DNA from: Cenococcum geophilum 1.58
Lineage: Eukaryota > Ascomycota > Dothideomycetes > Gloniales > Gloniaceae
Direction of reading: 5' to 3'
NCBI GenBank assembly: GCA_001692895.1
Contig: KV748189.1
Coordinates: 1,806,432-1,870,431, forward strand
Length of the DNA: 64,000 nucleotides
Shown here: one piece after another, positions 24,311 through 35,558 of the stretch
Layout: each line of letters begins with the position of its first letter
How positions within the stretch are numbered: the stretch's first letter is position 1
The notes under the pieces: generated by a model
Seen by the model: only the letters and a program-made list of their open reading frames with translations
Databases searched by the model: none
Told to the model about the DNA's origin: nothing
Made by a program: the position numbers and the translations under genes

Positions 24311-26976
24311 CCCCCCAGCAAATTTCCCTGTCACGACACAAAGCTGACGTTTCAGCAGCGACCGACGCTGGCTCGAACAGCTTCCAACAATAAGCGCTTC
24401 AGAAGGCTCTGCTGTCTTCCATTTCCTCTCCAATCGTGCACAGCTTTTCGAACGAATTTCACTTGGAGGATTTCAAGGTTCCGATTATCGGATCGGGCGA
24501 GGAAGCATATGGGGTGCATTGAAAGGATCTGTTCCGACTTGCATTTTCACGGGGTGGCTGTATGTGTTTTCTATCTATTTTCCTCTCTATATCTTGGTGT
24601 TTGGGGAGAACTGGAGGGCTGGAGGGTGATGACATAATGTGACGGCCGTTCCTTCATCTGGTAACGGCCGGCTCATCAGACTGACAGTTTGTCAAAAGAT
24701 ACGTTTGCGTCGACCTTTGCGGATTCGACCCTTTTCCCCCATTTTCGATGGCGGACCCGGGGGGGAGGGTTGTTATTTCTCAAAAGCTGGTGCGATCTTC
24801 TCTTATTCTTCGGCCTTAGACATCATGCATGTACACGGCGCTTTGAAACAATTTGTGTCGTATTCTTTTTCTTGTTTAAAACTGCTGCAGTGCTGGTTCC
24901 TGGGAGGGGCAAAAGGGATTGTCTTTTCGGGCCGTTTTACTCTCACCGTGTATCAGTACGTACCTTACGTTACCAGCCGTGCTCTGTCAGTGTGCTTTTA
25001 CTTTTGCTACGTGGAGCGAACGATAATAGAGCAACATTTTACCTTGCCGTGTCTGCCTGACTATCTGTCCGTTCGTTGGCCCCCTTGGCGAGCCCCATGG
25101 GCTCTTCCCGCTCTGCATGTGAGAAACTCTGCATGTGAGAAAGTGAGAGCTCACAAAGCCAACGAAGTCCAAATTTGACGCCGGACTTGCCGATCATGGG
25201 CGCGTGAGGAAAGCCTGCAAGCGGAACAAACATGAGCTCGAGGGGTGCATTTCGGCTATCTGGCTAAAGTCGTATACTTGTGCCTCATGGGTTGCAGTTG
25301 ACTTGGCGATATCAAATCGAGAGCATACAGCCAGCCAAAGGACCTCTCGAGCCGCCACACGACGACCTGCTGCCTGCTAAAATGCCGGCCATGCCTTTCC
25401 CCTCCGGCATTTTCTAATGCAATGCTGCCCTCGGCCAATGGTGAAAGTTTGGGCGCAAGAGGAAAGCCCGGAAAAGCATTCGGTAAGACGGGTAGTACAT
25501 GATGAATCAATGCTCCCATGACATGGGGGGCTCGTATCCAATGGCGGGAAGTCTCTGGGGGAGTGGTGGGTTTAGCTGGCCCATCACCGCCCTTTTGCAT
25601 GCATCGCTGATGGACGCAGCAGGGCCGTGTGTGCGCGACTCAGAATCTCGCTTGGGAGGAGCTGTCACGCGACTGCTCGTCTTTTTTTTTGCTCCCAGGC
25701 GGTGGTGCGCGTTGCGCTGCGCTGCACTGCTGCGCTGCTCGTCTCTTGTGTGTCGGTGAGAGGGACAGTCGTGGACGAATACCTGGTCAGCCGCCGGGGC
25801 GCAAATAGTGATCACACTTACCCCCAAACTACCAAGCCTCATCCACACCCTGGGAAGCGCACTACTAGGCTTCGTTGCAGATTTCGGGGCGGGGCATGGC
25901 CCCTGCAAGCAAACGGCGGCAGCTAATGTGTGTGACTTGACAATGAGATGACGGGTGGGTTACACAGCCTGGGAGCCGGCCTGGGGCTTGGGGCTTGGGG
26001 TGGAGGGCGGGTCGAGTCGCTGCAAGAACTGGGCCTGCGCAGCACAGCTTGGCTGCCTTTCTTCGCTCGGGAAGCCGGTCAAACGATGCCGCAAAACGTC
26101 CAACATCGCGACCATCGATTAATAACCATTGAGGTAAAATGAAAAAGGCGCCTGCGGTCCGACGGCTGCAGCTGCTCATAAGCACGCCATAAGGGAAAGC
26201 CAGGTCGCTATTTCGATCAGCGAAAGCCCGCCGCCGTCGCCGCACGCCCGCCATCGCCGCACAAGAGGGCCGGTCAGTCCTCTCACCACTCGAACGGACG
26301 ACGGACCAGAGAGACGGGCGCCAGCCCCAAAGCATCATCGGGTGCCGTGATGGCGGTAGCTTCAGTGTGACAAGACTACGGGATCGCTCCCGCCCGCTGG
26401 CAGATCTGGCTGCTGCTCCCGCGCTGGGCTGTTTCTCGCTGGCCTAGCTAGCTAGCCCGGGTTCATCATGTTTGGCCTTGGGCGCAGGCCGCACTACGAC
26501 TGGACTGGATGCCTTGCCTTAGGGCTTGCCGGCCCAGCAGCAAGCCAGCCCTACGCCGCACCCGACAGCCCGGTTTGCTAAGGACGGCATGGGGTCGACT
26601 AAGACGGGCCTTGCCTGGGGACGAGTCCGCCAGTCCGTTAGCTCGACGGAGGAGCCATGCAAACCGGTGAAGCGTTTTTCCTACAGCAACTACACACCGT
26701 GATGGTGCAGCTGCTCTGCGAAGTGGCTATTGCGTACATCTCGTGTGTTCTTCTAGAAAATTGCCTGCAATGGACGCTCTAGTGGTTCTGGAGATCCTCA
26801 GCACTCCAGAAACGGTATCAGATTTCGGAACCTTCTTTTCATCCCGTTCGGCAATCACGTGATCGGCTTTCGGATGATGAGGCTGAAAAAGTCAACCTAC
26901 CCAAAAAAAATTACCCGTAACCCCCCCAAATATAATTCCATCGCCGCGTGCAACACCACCACTATTCTTCCCACTC
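24311..26976. other. Gene-free stretch between CON7 and the PPR-like gene
   Basis: I find no supported gene in these 2.7 kb. A 16-nt direct repeat (ACTCTGCATGTGAGAA-like, about 25,108-25,142), GGGGCTTGGGG repeats (about 25,983-26,000) and a GCGTTGCGCTGCGCTGC run (about 25,710-25,740) are visible. The open frames here look random and overlap on opposite strands. Confidence 0.5.
26854..26863. promoter_or_regulatory. Palindromic ATCACGTGAT motif
   Basis: A 10-bp perfect palindrome with a CACGTG core lies 113 bp before the ATG of the PPR-like gene. bHLH factors such as Cbf1 bind TCACGTGA, which is known upstream of respiratory and mitochondrial genes in fungi. The motif is seen; its use is inferred. 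Confidence 0.4.
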
Positions 26977-29479
26977 ATGCTCAACTGCCGCACCTGCCCA
27001 CGGCGGTGTTTGCGATTGCTCCATCATGATGTTCCGATAGCGTACAGCAGCAACCTGCGCCGCGGCGCTGTTGCTAGCTCGACTCTCTTCGCTACCCAGC
27101 ACCAGCAGCGGCTATTCCTCCGCACCTCTGTACCCAACCCAGAGCGCAAAGTGACGCGAGTTTCTGCGACGCCATTTCAAGATGAGGCGATCAAGAAGCA
27201 TGGAGACCCGTGGAAGGCGTCGACGAAGGCGCAGGGCATGAAGAAGCAGGCGACAAGGCTCATCAAGCGCGACCCGAGCATCTCGCCGACCGAGTATTCC
27301 ACCCGTCTGAGGGAATTAAAGTACCTGCCGGACCCTATGAAGCTGGCGGATTTCGTGCGGGACAAGCTGAAGCAGGAGAAGCAGAAGGAGATGCTGGATC
27401 TGGTCAGGCTGGCGAGCAAGCAGATGCTATGCACTGTGGCTTGGAATCATTTAGTAGACGATCGGTTGGCGAGGGGGCAGGTTTCTACGGCATTGAAGAT
27501 ATATAATGAGGTAGCTATATATCGCTTGATTTGGAGGCCGGGCTGCTGGCTAACCTCTGCCTCTCTAGATGAAGAAGCGCGCCCAGGTTCCGGATTCTCA
27601 TACCTACTTAATCCTCCTCCGGGGGCTAGCAAACAATGCACACCACACCAATGCTCTTACGCATGCGCTGTCCACATACCACTCCATGTCGGCGCCCAAT
27701 TCGAAAGTCGCCCCTGCTATCCTCCACACTAATGCTATGTTAAAGGTCTGCTCGCGTGCAAACAACATGGACGCATTGTGGGGTGTGGCTTCCAAGATCC
27801 CTGAAAGAGGACCCGGCGCAGCGAACAATCTCACCTTTACAACGATCCTCAATGCTATACGGCAAAGCTTGCTGGTTGGGGTGCCTGTAGGGTTGAGTGA
27901 GGAAGAGATGGCAGCACGGAGAGAAGAGGCCGTTGTTCAAGGCAGGCGGATATGGGAAGACGTGATCAGCAAGTGGAGAGCAGCAGATATATTCCTGGAT
28001 GAAGAGCTAGTGTGCGCCATGGGCCGTTTACTTCTCATCGGCAGCCGGCCTCGAGACTGGGATGACGTGCTCTCCCTCGTCGAGCAGACAATGAACATCC
28101 CCCGCCTCGTCCCGCGTCTGGGCAGCGAAGCCCGCACAGCCGCCGGCCTGCCCACCCTCCGCGCTCCCTCCGTCCCAGAAGCCTACCGCAACCCGGACAA
28201 GCACGACAGCCCTAGCGCCGACAAGCCGCGCGGGGAAGAATTCCTCCATCTCACCCCAAGAATGGTCGGCGGCTCCAAAACCACCTCCCTAGCCTACGCC
28301 ACACCCTCCAACAACACGCTCTCGCTGATCCAGGAAGCCTGCCTCAAGATCGTCGCGCGCAACGCGACCACAGAGTACTGGAACCTGCTCACGGACCCAC
28401 AAGCCTACGGCATCGTCCCGGACCTGAACAACCTGCACATGCGGCTGCGCATCCTGCGCCAGAACCGCGCCTCGCAAGCCGCGCTCGAGACGCTGCAGCA
28501 TGACATCGTCGGCCGCGGCATCGCAGCCTACGCGGGCACGTTCCGCATCGCGATGAGCGCGTGCGTGCGCGACAAGCTGAACCCGCACGCGCTGGCGCAC
28601 GCGGGCGCGATCCTCGACATCATGATGGCGACGCTGCCGGACGCCGACGCCAAGGTCGTCGCCATGTACGCGGGCCTGGCGTTCGACGCCCCCGCGGGTG
28701 CGGGCGCGGGCGCCGCCGTCGTGGCCGCGCTCGAGCGCCTCGAGGTCCCGTTGAGGAGTCTGCGCACCCAGCTGACGCTTGGGGCTGAGCGCTGGGATGG
28801 CGTCGCGGGCACGGCGGCGTTGCGGGGGGAGAGGCGCGAGGATGCGCTCGCGGCTGTGCGCATGGTCTATCGACTGCATGATCGGCTGCTATTGAGGGGG
28901 GAGGTGGCGGGGGAGGAGGCGACGATGTGGAAGGCGAGGAGGGCGCGGCTGAGCAGTTTTATTAACCGTATCGTGTGGAAGGATGGGCAGAGGGGGGAGC
29001 GGAGGGAGGAGGAGGACAAGAAGAAGAAAGAGAGGAGGGGGTTTCGAGATCAGTTTAGGAGGTTGGAGGAGGGGGAGGGGGAGGTCGAGGTTAAGGAGGC
29101 GTGGGAGGTGCAGGGTGAGCAGGGGAAAGGCGGGGAAGGAGAAAAGGAAGAGGTGGTGAGGGATCCGTTCGTTGATGGCGGAGATGGTAGACAGGAGAGG
29201 AAGAAGTACGGCGAGAGACCTCGCGACGCACGGGGGTGGAGTGGTGACCGACCTCGTACTGTGCGCGGCCGCACATACCGCGAAGCAAAAGGCGCTTTCG
29301 CATCCTCCGCCGCGTCTGCCGCCGCCGCCGAATCGCCCATAGCTACCCGCGGGACGGACCGGAACAGTGGTGATGCTTTCCCTGAAGTCGCCGATTTCAG
29401 TAAGGCGGGTGTCGGCGGACGCATCAGGCGGCCGGTGGGCCCATTGCGGGCTCGTAGACAGGCTAAGCGGCGCTTTTAG
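26977..29479 (+). CDS. Mitochondrial pentatricopeptide-repeat-like protein
   Basis: Two exons (26977-27510 and 27569-29479, phase 0 junction) give 814 aa. The first 60 residues are rich in Arg, Ser and Leu with almost no acids (CRTCPRRCLRLLHH), as in a mitochondrial presequence. From about 150 to 480, helical-pair motifs of PPR type appear (AWNHLVDDRLARGQVSTALKI, PDSHTYLILLRGLANN, LHTNAMLKVCSRANNMDALW, LTFTTILNAIRQ). The C-terminal 180 residues are highly charged (KKKERRGFRDQFRRLEEGEGE, then RGG-like basic repeats). Fungal mitochondrial PPR proteins bind organellar RNA for stability, processing or mitoribosome assembly. I cannot assign a named orthologue; Ccm1/Dmr1-like proteins are one candidate. 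GC content rises sharply in the middle of exon 2 (about 28,400-28,800). A MITE lies 62 bp after the stop. Confidence 0.75.
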
Positions 29480-30114
29480 GGCATTTCTCGGAGATCTGTA
29501 TGAACATTTGTATGGTACGTGCTCTATAAATGTGTAATTACCCCTTGGCCTGTCAGCGTCTAATGAGTAAGGACCGTGTGCAAACACTAGTTTTAAACAA
29601 CGCGTGTATCTATATAGATTCCATCAATTTATTACCTACTACAATGCAAATACGGTTCTATAGGAAGGATAAGTGCTAGCAACCTCATATCGAGCGACTT
29701 AACTCCTAAAATTAGGCGTGTGTATCAAATTACTATATATCAAAAGCTTTATATTCCTCAGTACGGGCGTTAAATTCTGCTCGATTGATTGGCTAGTTCT
29801 TATCGATAACCGTTAGACGCGAATTGACGAGTCAAGGGGTAGATTGTAGGAATGGCTGTATATGTATATGACAGATCACTATAGCACTGCTAGATAGGTT
29901 AGCATATAAACTCCTGTGGGGGATACTGATAATCAGTATTTAACCTACGCATTTGTTCACTAAGTCCAAGCTATCGAAAGAGATGGATGCCTGACTGTCT
30001 TTAAGGAGTGAACCGAGAACCAGCGGGTGTCAAGGGCCATAAGGGCAGCAGAGAAAATGGCTGAAGGTAGTTGGTATTGCTGCCCAGGGACAGTGCATCA
30101 GAGCAGCACAGCAT
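29480..30114. other. Intergenic region containing a MITE
   Basis: The 635-bp gap between the convergent PPR-like and kinase genes is about half taken up by a 299-bp MITE (29,541-29,839). The remainder is AT-rich, with no gene or RNA that I recognise. Confidence 0.6.
29541..29839. mobile_element. MITE, 299 bp, TA-flanked (diverged copy)
   Basis: TA stands on both sides (29539-29540 and 29840-29841). The left end CCCCTTGGCCTGTCAGCGTC and the right end (reverse complement CCCCTTGACTCGTCAATTCG, then CGTC) repeat the asymmetric terminal design of the 310-bp family. An inner block close to the right end, GGCTAGTTCTTATCGATAAC, nearly matches GCCAGTTCTTATCGATAAC at 37,859-37,877. An inner CTCAGTACG block matches CTCAGCACG. 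The copy is not RIP-mutated. It probably lies in the 3' untranslated region of the PPR-like gene. Confidence 0.8.
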
Positions 30115-32464
30115 TTAACCGGCTGGTCGTCGTCGATTGCCTCCTGACCTCATGCTCGCAGATATCCAGTGGGTCAAGGGCGAAACCGGCTGATTGGTCC
30201 TTCGCCGTCGTGGAGATGGAGACCGCCTGCGTTGGGGTACCACGGCTACTGCAGGTGATCGAAGCCGCGGGGTCGTCGCGGTCTGCTCTGCCGGTTCCTG
30301 GGCCGGACTACGATTGTCGGGCTGAGGTAATCTCTCCTGGCTCTGCTGCGTCTGAGGTTGTCGAGGGTTTCGGAAATTCGGTAGGAGTTGAGAGCGGTCT
30401 TCGTTCTGTCGGAGTAACTCGTTTTCGTTAGCTGTGGACGGCCATAGAGATAGTTTGATCGTCCAGCCGGGTTGGACAGTTTGCTCCCATAGATGCTTGT
30501 GAATGGGACCGTTGGGTGCCATGAGATCGTAATTCCCGAATTCGATCGCATGACGAAGTTGGTCGTCCGCAGTGGCTGGGAGAGATTCTCGGATGAGAGG
30601 TTCCATATTCTGTGCAGTGATTATTAGTAGAAGTTAAGGTTAAAGACTAGGCTGGTTAATGGGATGAGGAAGATTAGCTTACTCTCCAGTACTTGCATAA
30701 ATTATATGGGAATCTAAAGCGACGTGAGAAGCAGTCCTGGTAGATCAAAGCTGGACTTTCTGTAGCGTCAAAGTGATTCCTGGTAGTATCAATGGTTTCT
30801 CCGCTGGCAGGAGGAGTACATGCTTGGGGTCCTGGTTGTAAGAGAGGTAGCCTAGCTGTTTCAAAGTCACTTTGCAATGCCATTTGCAGGGCTAAACCGA
30901 GTGACAGCTGCTCTAGATCTGAAGTCGATGTTAACATATTGGTCTCTAACTCTTCATTCGGACCTGATGGATTTTCTAGAGTGTCGCCAACATCCGCCTC
31001 GCCCTCGAAGGCAGTTGCTAATTGTGGTTCATGTTCTAACTCGCCGTCTAGGGAGCCATAGAGCAGTCGAAGGCAGCCTTCACAACAATACGGTTCCGGT
31101 ATCTCCGCTATGAGAGTGGTGATTACGTCTTTCATCCGTGGTCGGTTGTTGGGGTCCTTTTGAAGCATCCTCGAGCACAACTCAAGCCACGTACTGTTTT
31201 GTTCATCAAAGTCGATCCTGGTATCGATCCAGCCATACACTGCTTCCAAATGTTCGTGGAATGGAGCCAGGTGAGAGAAACTATGCTCATCATCGACAGT
31301 CCAGCCTCGCAAAACGCTGTATACCTCCATTAGCACGCATCCCAAGGCAAAGACATCTGCTGGTGCTTGGTGAGCTTCCATGTCGTAGCGTGCCAGCTCA
31401 GGAGCACGGTATTTAGCGGTACCTTGTCCTCCGCCTGTAATCGAATTGCTTAACTCTGAGATATCCTTGGAGAGCCCAAAGTCAGTGTACACGAACCTCT
31501 GTTCGTTGATGAGTATGTTGTGAGGTTTAACATCTTTATGCCTAATGCCATGCTGATGCATATGGGCAAGCCCAACAGAGAGACAGCCAAGAGCTTGTCT
31601 AAGCGCGTGATCAGGTAGAATGGACCGTCTCTCTACTTCTGGTAGGGAAAGCGCTTCCCATAAATCACATTGAGCAACCGGAAGATGGATGAGTCCCAGC
31701 TCTCTTCCGCGAGTGTATGTTCCAGTAATCTGAATGATGTGGTATGCGGGATCCAGCCGTTTGAGGAGTACCCTTTCATCAAAGAACCTTTGCTCTGCTT
31801 GCCGATTGATGTTTGACCACACTTTTCTGGCAAATATCCGTTGATCAAGAGCAGATTTAATCTCGTCGACACTACCCTGACCTCCATGGCCTAGGGATCG
31901 GTAGTGATAGAAAGGAAGAGGTTCCCTTTTCTCTAGTGTTAGATGTTCTCCTTCTTCCCAGTTCCTCGGACACGCTCGGTATTGTTCTGCGAGGAATAGC
32001 TCTACATCTTCAGGAGTGCGATTTTCTCCTAGGATCTGTTCTAGTCTGGCCTGTGGAAGCGGAATAGAAGAGTCTAGTATTCCCGCGGTTAAAAAGTGCT
32101 CAAGTAGCTCTCTCTTCTCGAGGACTTGTAAGATAAGACATATTCTGGCCATTCCTGACAAAGCCGCAAAATTAAGGCCACTCCGAGAGGTGAGCCGGAT
32201 CCTAATTCGGTGACAATGATCAATGAACGTACTCAGTGAAAGCTCTGCTGATTGGATCATGTTCTCGGTAATCAGTAGTCCGTCTCCTTTGTCAGCAAGC
32301 CTCCTGGAGGATCGGCGAAGTGGCGTAATATCCGGAAGACATGACCAAGGCAAATCCGAGATCCCTAAACCAACCCGGGCGACTCTTATACCACTTTTTC
32401 CGCTAAATTGGCTCTCGCAGAACTCTTCAGTGAGCCTAACAACCTCTGGCGGAAGGTCGGGCAT
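30115..32464 (-). CDS. Serine/threonine protein kinase with C-terminal ubiquitin-like domain
   Basis: Exon 1 is 32464-30683 and exon 2 is 30609-30115. The 73-nt intron (GTAAGC donor, CTACTAATAA branch, GCACAG acceptor, phase 0) falls inside the ubiquitin-like domain. The protein has 758 aa. Residues 1-185 are helical and of unknown fold. Residues about 187-465 are a kinase: glycine loop LGHGGQGSV (191-199), Lys214, Glu230, HKD (309-311, in place of HRD) with KPHN, DFG (328-330) and APE (354-356), so it should be active. From about 580, FSRRFRFPYNLCKYWR joins NMEPLI, NYDLMAPNGPI and WEQTVQPGWTIKLSLWP. This is the pattern of the ubiquitin-like domain found in many fungal kinase, NLR-like and ankyrin proteins. 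The tail is Pro/Arg-rich. Substrate unknown; a signalling or self-recognition role is only an inference. It is the last gene before the transposon island. Confidence 0.82.
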
Positions 32465-32907
32465 AACTCCAGGTTGGATGGCAGGAGAAAAAACACAACC
32501 CCAGTAGTGAGCAATATCATGAAAACTTATCCCAACGAACTTGAGCCTGTGCAGGACGATTTACGGCCCATCCAGGAACTCGAAGCGAAAAATAATGAGT
32601 AATACCCCTCGTCAAAAGGCTGTGAAATTTCATTAACGCCGAGCCTCTGTCGCTGCGGAGACCGTAAGCGGGATACGAAGTACGGCTCGACTTTGCTAGG
32701 GAAAATGACAGAGAGGATAAGGGAGAAGAGGGAAATAGAGACTACAGAGGCATTCGGTGTTCCTGCTATTTCGAAGGCTACGATCTGTTCTAAGGCTGAG
32801 TCGCAGTTACCTCAGCGAGCTCAGACGTGATTTTTTAGCAAGCGTCGGAATAACCTACGCCGTCTTCCGAATTGCAAAATCACGGTCCGGCTTACCTCAG
32901 CAGGCTC
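32465..32907. other. Upstream region of the kinase gene and edge of the transposon island
   Basis: This 443-bp stretch holds the kinase promoter and ends in a duplicated block. CTCAGCGAGCTCAGACGTGATT (about 32,812-32,833) and CTCAGCAGGCTCAGACGTGATT (about 32,896-32,917) are near-identical copies 84 bp apart. Between them lies an imperfect hairpin (CGTGATTTT ... AAAATCACG, about 32,826-32,882). Confidence 0.6.
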
Positions 32908-33156
32908 AGACGTGATTCCGTTGGTGCGGATTTTCAATCGGTCCGCACTTAGTACTAGAGGGGTTTCGATGAAACGATATATTCGTTCGATAGATCGACG
33001 TACTAAATATTTAGCGCTTACTTTAACGTCAGCTTCATTAAATATTGATTTATTATTTAGGGGTTTCAATACAGATTATTTGACGAGTAGTTATTACCAA
33101 AAATAGATTCTGTTCCTCACTAAATCTTCCTTAACACCAGAAGTCGTGATACCCTT

Positions 33157-34367
33157 ATGGACGAACTTAAGCACCAGGCGTTCGCTGCTGCTGTCTCTTA
33201 GCTGATCCAAACAAACAGCAGCAATGCCTTAGCAGTTGCAACCACCCTCTACAGCGACGATAATCCAGTTTGGCCTTAGAAGCCGTATAAGCGACTTAGC
33301 CCTATCCGCAAGCTAATTAACATCTAGAAACCGGAGGACGAAGGAGGCCTTAGCAACCACTTATTTAAGTTCTTTATAAGGTTTACTAAAGACGAGGTTA
33401 GAAAGCTCGCACGTAAGCTTAATCTACCCACCAAATTTACAACTGATCTACGCTCTGGCTAGCCGAACGCGTTAATAAGTTCGCCTGACGAATCCCTACT
33501 TATCTTCCTCTGGCGCTCAGCTTATCCTCTCCCTCTTAGCTATATAATATTATTCTTTGGCCGCAGCCAACCTTAGCTATCGCGAGTTTAGAATAGTGTT
33601 CTGCAGGATATATGGAAGAAGTTTGGAGTAAGGATTTAACTTAATAAGCATATAATAACGCCGGAAATAATCGAGTAGTATACAACGGCTATTAGCAGTT
33701 CGCTAGGCAACAATTCAATATTTAGCTTTATTAATGGTATAGAAGTTCGTGTCTATCGTCCAGGTAAAGAAGATCAAGAGCTCTTTTATAGCGGCTATTA
33801 TAAACAGCATACCTACAGACACTTAGCAATTGTTCTTCCAAACGGTTTATTCGGTGCGATCTTTACTAGCTTACCTGCTACTAGCGGCAACGCTACGCTC
33901 TACATCCAGGTTCGTCTTGGCGAGAGGTTAAAGGACTTGCTTAGCTATCTGCCAGAGGATTAAGCTTAATTTGTATATGGTAACGCAGCTTTTGGTTCAC
34001 AGGATTGTGTTTTAGGGCCCTATAAAAAATCTAGAAATAGGACACTAACTCCAAGTCAGCGAGCGCTTAATCAATAGTTATTAATAAAGAGGATTATGGT
34101 AGAACACGGCTTTGGAGGTGTTAAAAGTACGTTTAAATTATTAACTTATAGTCGGGTGCTAGAAGTTAGATTATGCCCAATCGGCTTATATATGCCCGTT
34201 TTTACCTTCTTATAAAACTATCAAACCTGTCTACGAGGGGGCAATCAAATATCAAGAATGTTTGAGCTATCGCCGCCTTCATTAGAGGACTATTTAGCTG
34301 GTGGTGGTAGTAAGGAGGAAGTAGGGCGAACGCAGTAGTAGATTGAGATAGATTTAAGGTTAAAATA
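33157..34367 (+). pseudogene. PIF/Harbinger DDE transposase, disabled
   Basis: Translation from the ATG at 33157 gives a recognisable DDE_4-type protein with many in-frame stops: FFIRFTKDEVRKLARKLNLP near the start, then INGIEVRVYRP, YSGYYKQHTYRHLAIVLPNG, GNAAFG, VEHGFGGVKSTF and NYQTCLRGGNQ...PPSLEDYL. The first catalytic Asp (expected in the IDGT motif) is AAT (33733-33735). The second (expected GD in GDPAYG) is AAC (33982-33984). Both are G-to-A changes of the RIP type. The Glu in VEHGFG survives. The protein would have about 400 residues, normal for the family. It cannot be active. Confidence 0.82.
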
Positions 34368-34449
34368 AGCTTAATTTATTCTCTAGTGAATATTAGGGAA
34401 GAAGAGAAGAAATAGCCTCTTTTTCTATGTAACTACACTAAGACTTTCC

Positions 34450-35558
34450 TCCTATTCCCCGTCGTCAACGGAGAAGACCTACGTCATATCGCGAGCTTCC
34501 TCATCAAGTTAAACTTCTTGCTGCTCTCTCCCTCTCTTGCCTACTCCCCTAGCTGCCAAACCACGCAGAAGACTCAACACCTCGTTCTGATACTCGTCCT
34601 GCTTTCTCTCCATAGCCATAAAGCGTTGGCCAGTCTCGTCCCTCATCTAATTAACAATTTCGTGCAGTTTTGTACGGGTAACGGTCTCAGCTAATAAAGC
34701 AAAAGTAAATGCACGAGGCTCCCTCATAGCAGCAGCAACGACCCTCACAGACTCTAGTGTAGCCGCGGCTAGATTATCTACTACACGGGACATCATTACG
34801 GCGTTCTGGCGTCCCTTCCAACTGCTATAAGTAGAAGAACTAGAGGCTCTACTATAGCTAGATACTTCACCTCTTTCACTAACTCTACGGGTAGATTTAG
34901 TATCTTCGTCCTCGTAGTCAGATAGAGCCTCATCTACACGCCGTTTGTTACCTAGATTCTGTATAAAATTCGTCCAAATTACCTCTCTTTAAGCCGCCCG
35001 TCGTTAGGCCTATTAAGTCCTCTCGGAAGGTTACGAGACAATATTAACTTATTTAATAAGGAGATTAAGGTAGGCAAAAAACTCGCCATAGCAAATCTCT
35101 CTACCGGAAGTATCATCCTCCTCAATTTCCTTCTTCCTTTTACTTATAAGCGTGTTAAATAGGGCCTTAATTAAATGGAAGTTATACTCTAGGCCTCCTT
35201 CTTTAACGCGTTTCCTTATAAGGGTTCTCCAGAACTCATCCTTTCCTTAAGGGCGAAGCTCAGCTTAACAGATATTTGTAGCTAATAGAGCCAGCGCCTT
35301 CTTTTCCGCCTTCCCTATATATAACCTCTTCTTCCGGCCGCCTTCCTCACTTCTACTCAAATTCGGCGAATCATTACAATATATTAGCCTATCCTCCACA
35401 CGAGCTTCGCTCTAAATAGCTTTATTAACAGTTTAGTAGATAAAATTAGGTGTCTGCAAAGGTTAGTTTAACGCAACCAGGGCGGCGCCATATACGCGGC
35501 GCTGCTACTCTACCATATTAACGGTAGATTAGACGTCGCGTATAGGATTAAAAGGCAT
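34450..35558 (-). pseudogene. Second open frame of the Harbinger-type element, disabled
   Basis: On the minus strand a broken frame begins at an ATG (35558) and shows long readable pieces: RSEEGGRKKRLYIGKAEKKA, GKDEFWRTLIRKRVKEGG, ALFNTLISKRKKEIEEDD, a Ser-rich linker (GEVSSYSRASSSS) and a helical, charged end (FMAMERKQDEYQNEVLSLLR). PIF/Harbinger elements usually carry a second, Myb/SANT-like DNA-binding protein needed for transposition. Position and charge fit that role, but I do not see a clear Myb signature. Stops are mostly TAG and TAA at former Trp, Gln and Arg codons. Confidence 0.55.

Noticed and set aside
24639..25178. 179-codon plus-strand open frame downstream of CON7
   Set aside because: Random composition, overlapping frames, no recognisable domain or splice partner.
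28289..29587. Long antisense open frames opposite the PPR-like gene
   Set aside because: Shadows of a GC-rich coding region; the plus strand has the consistent two-exon gene.
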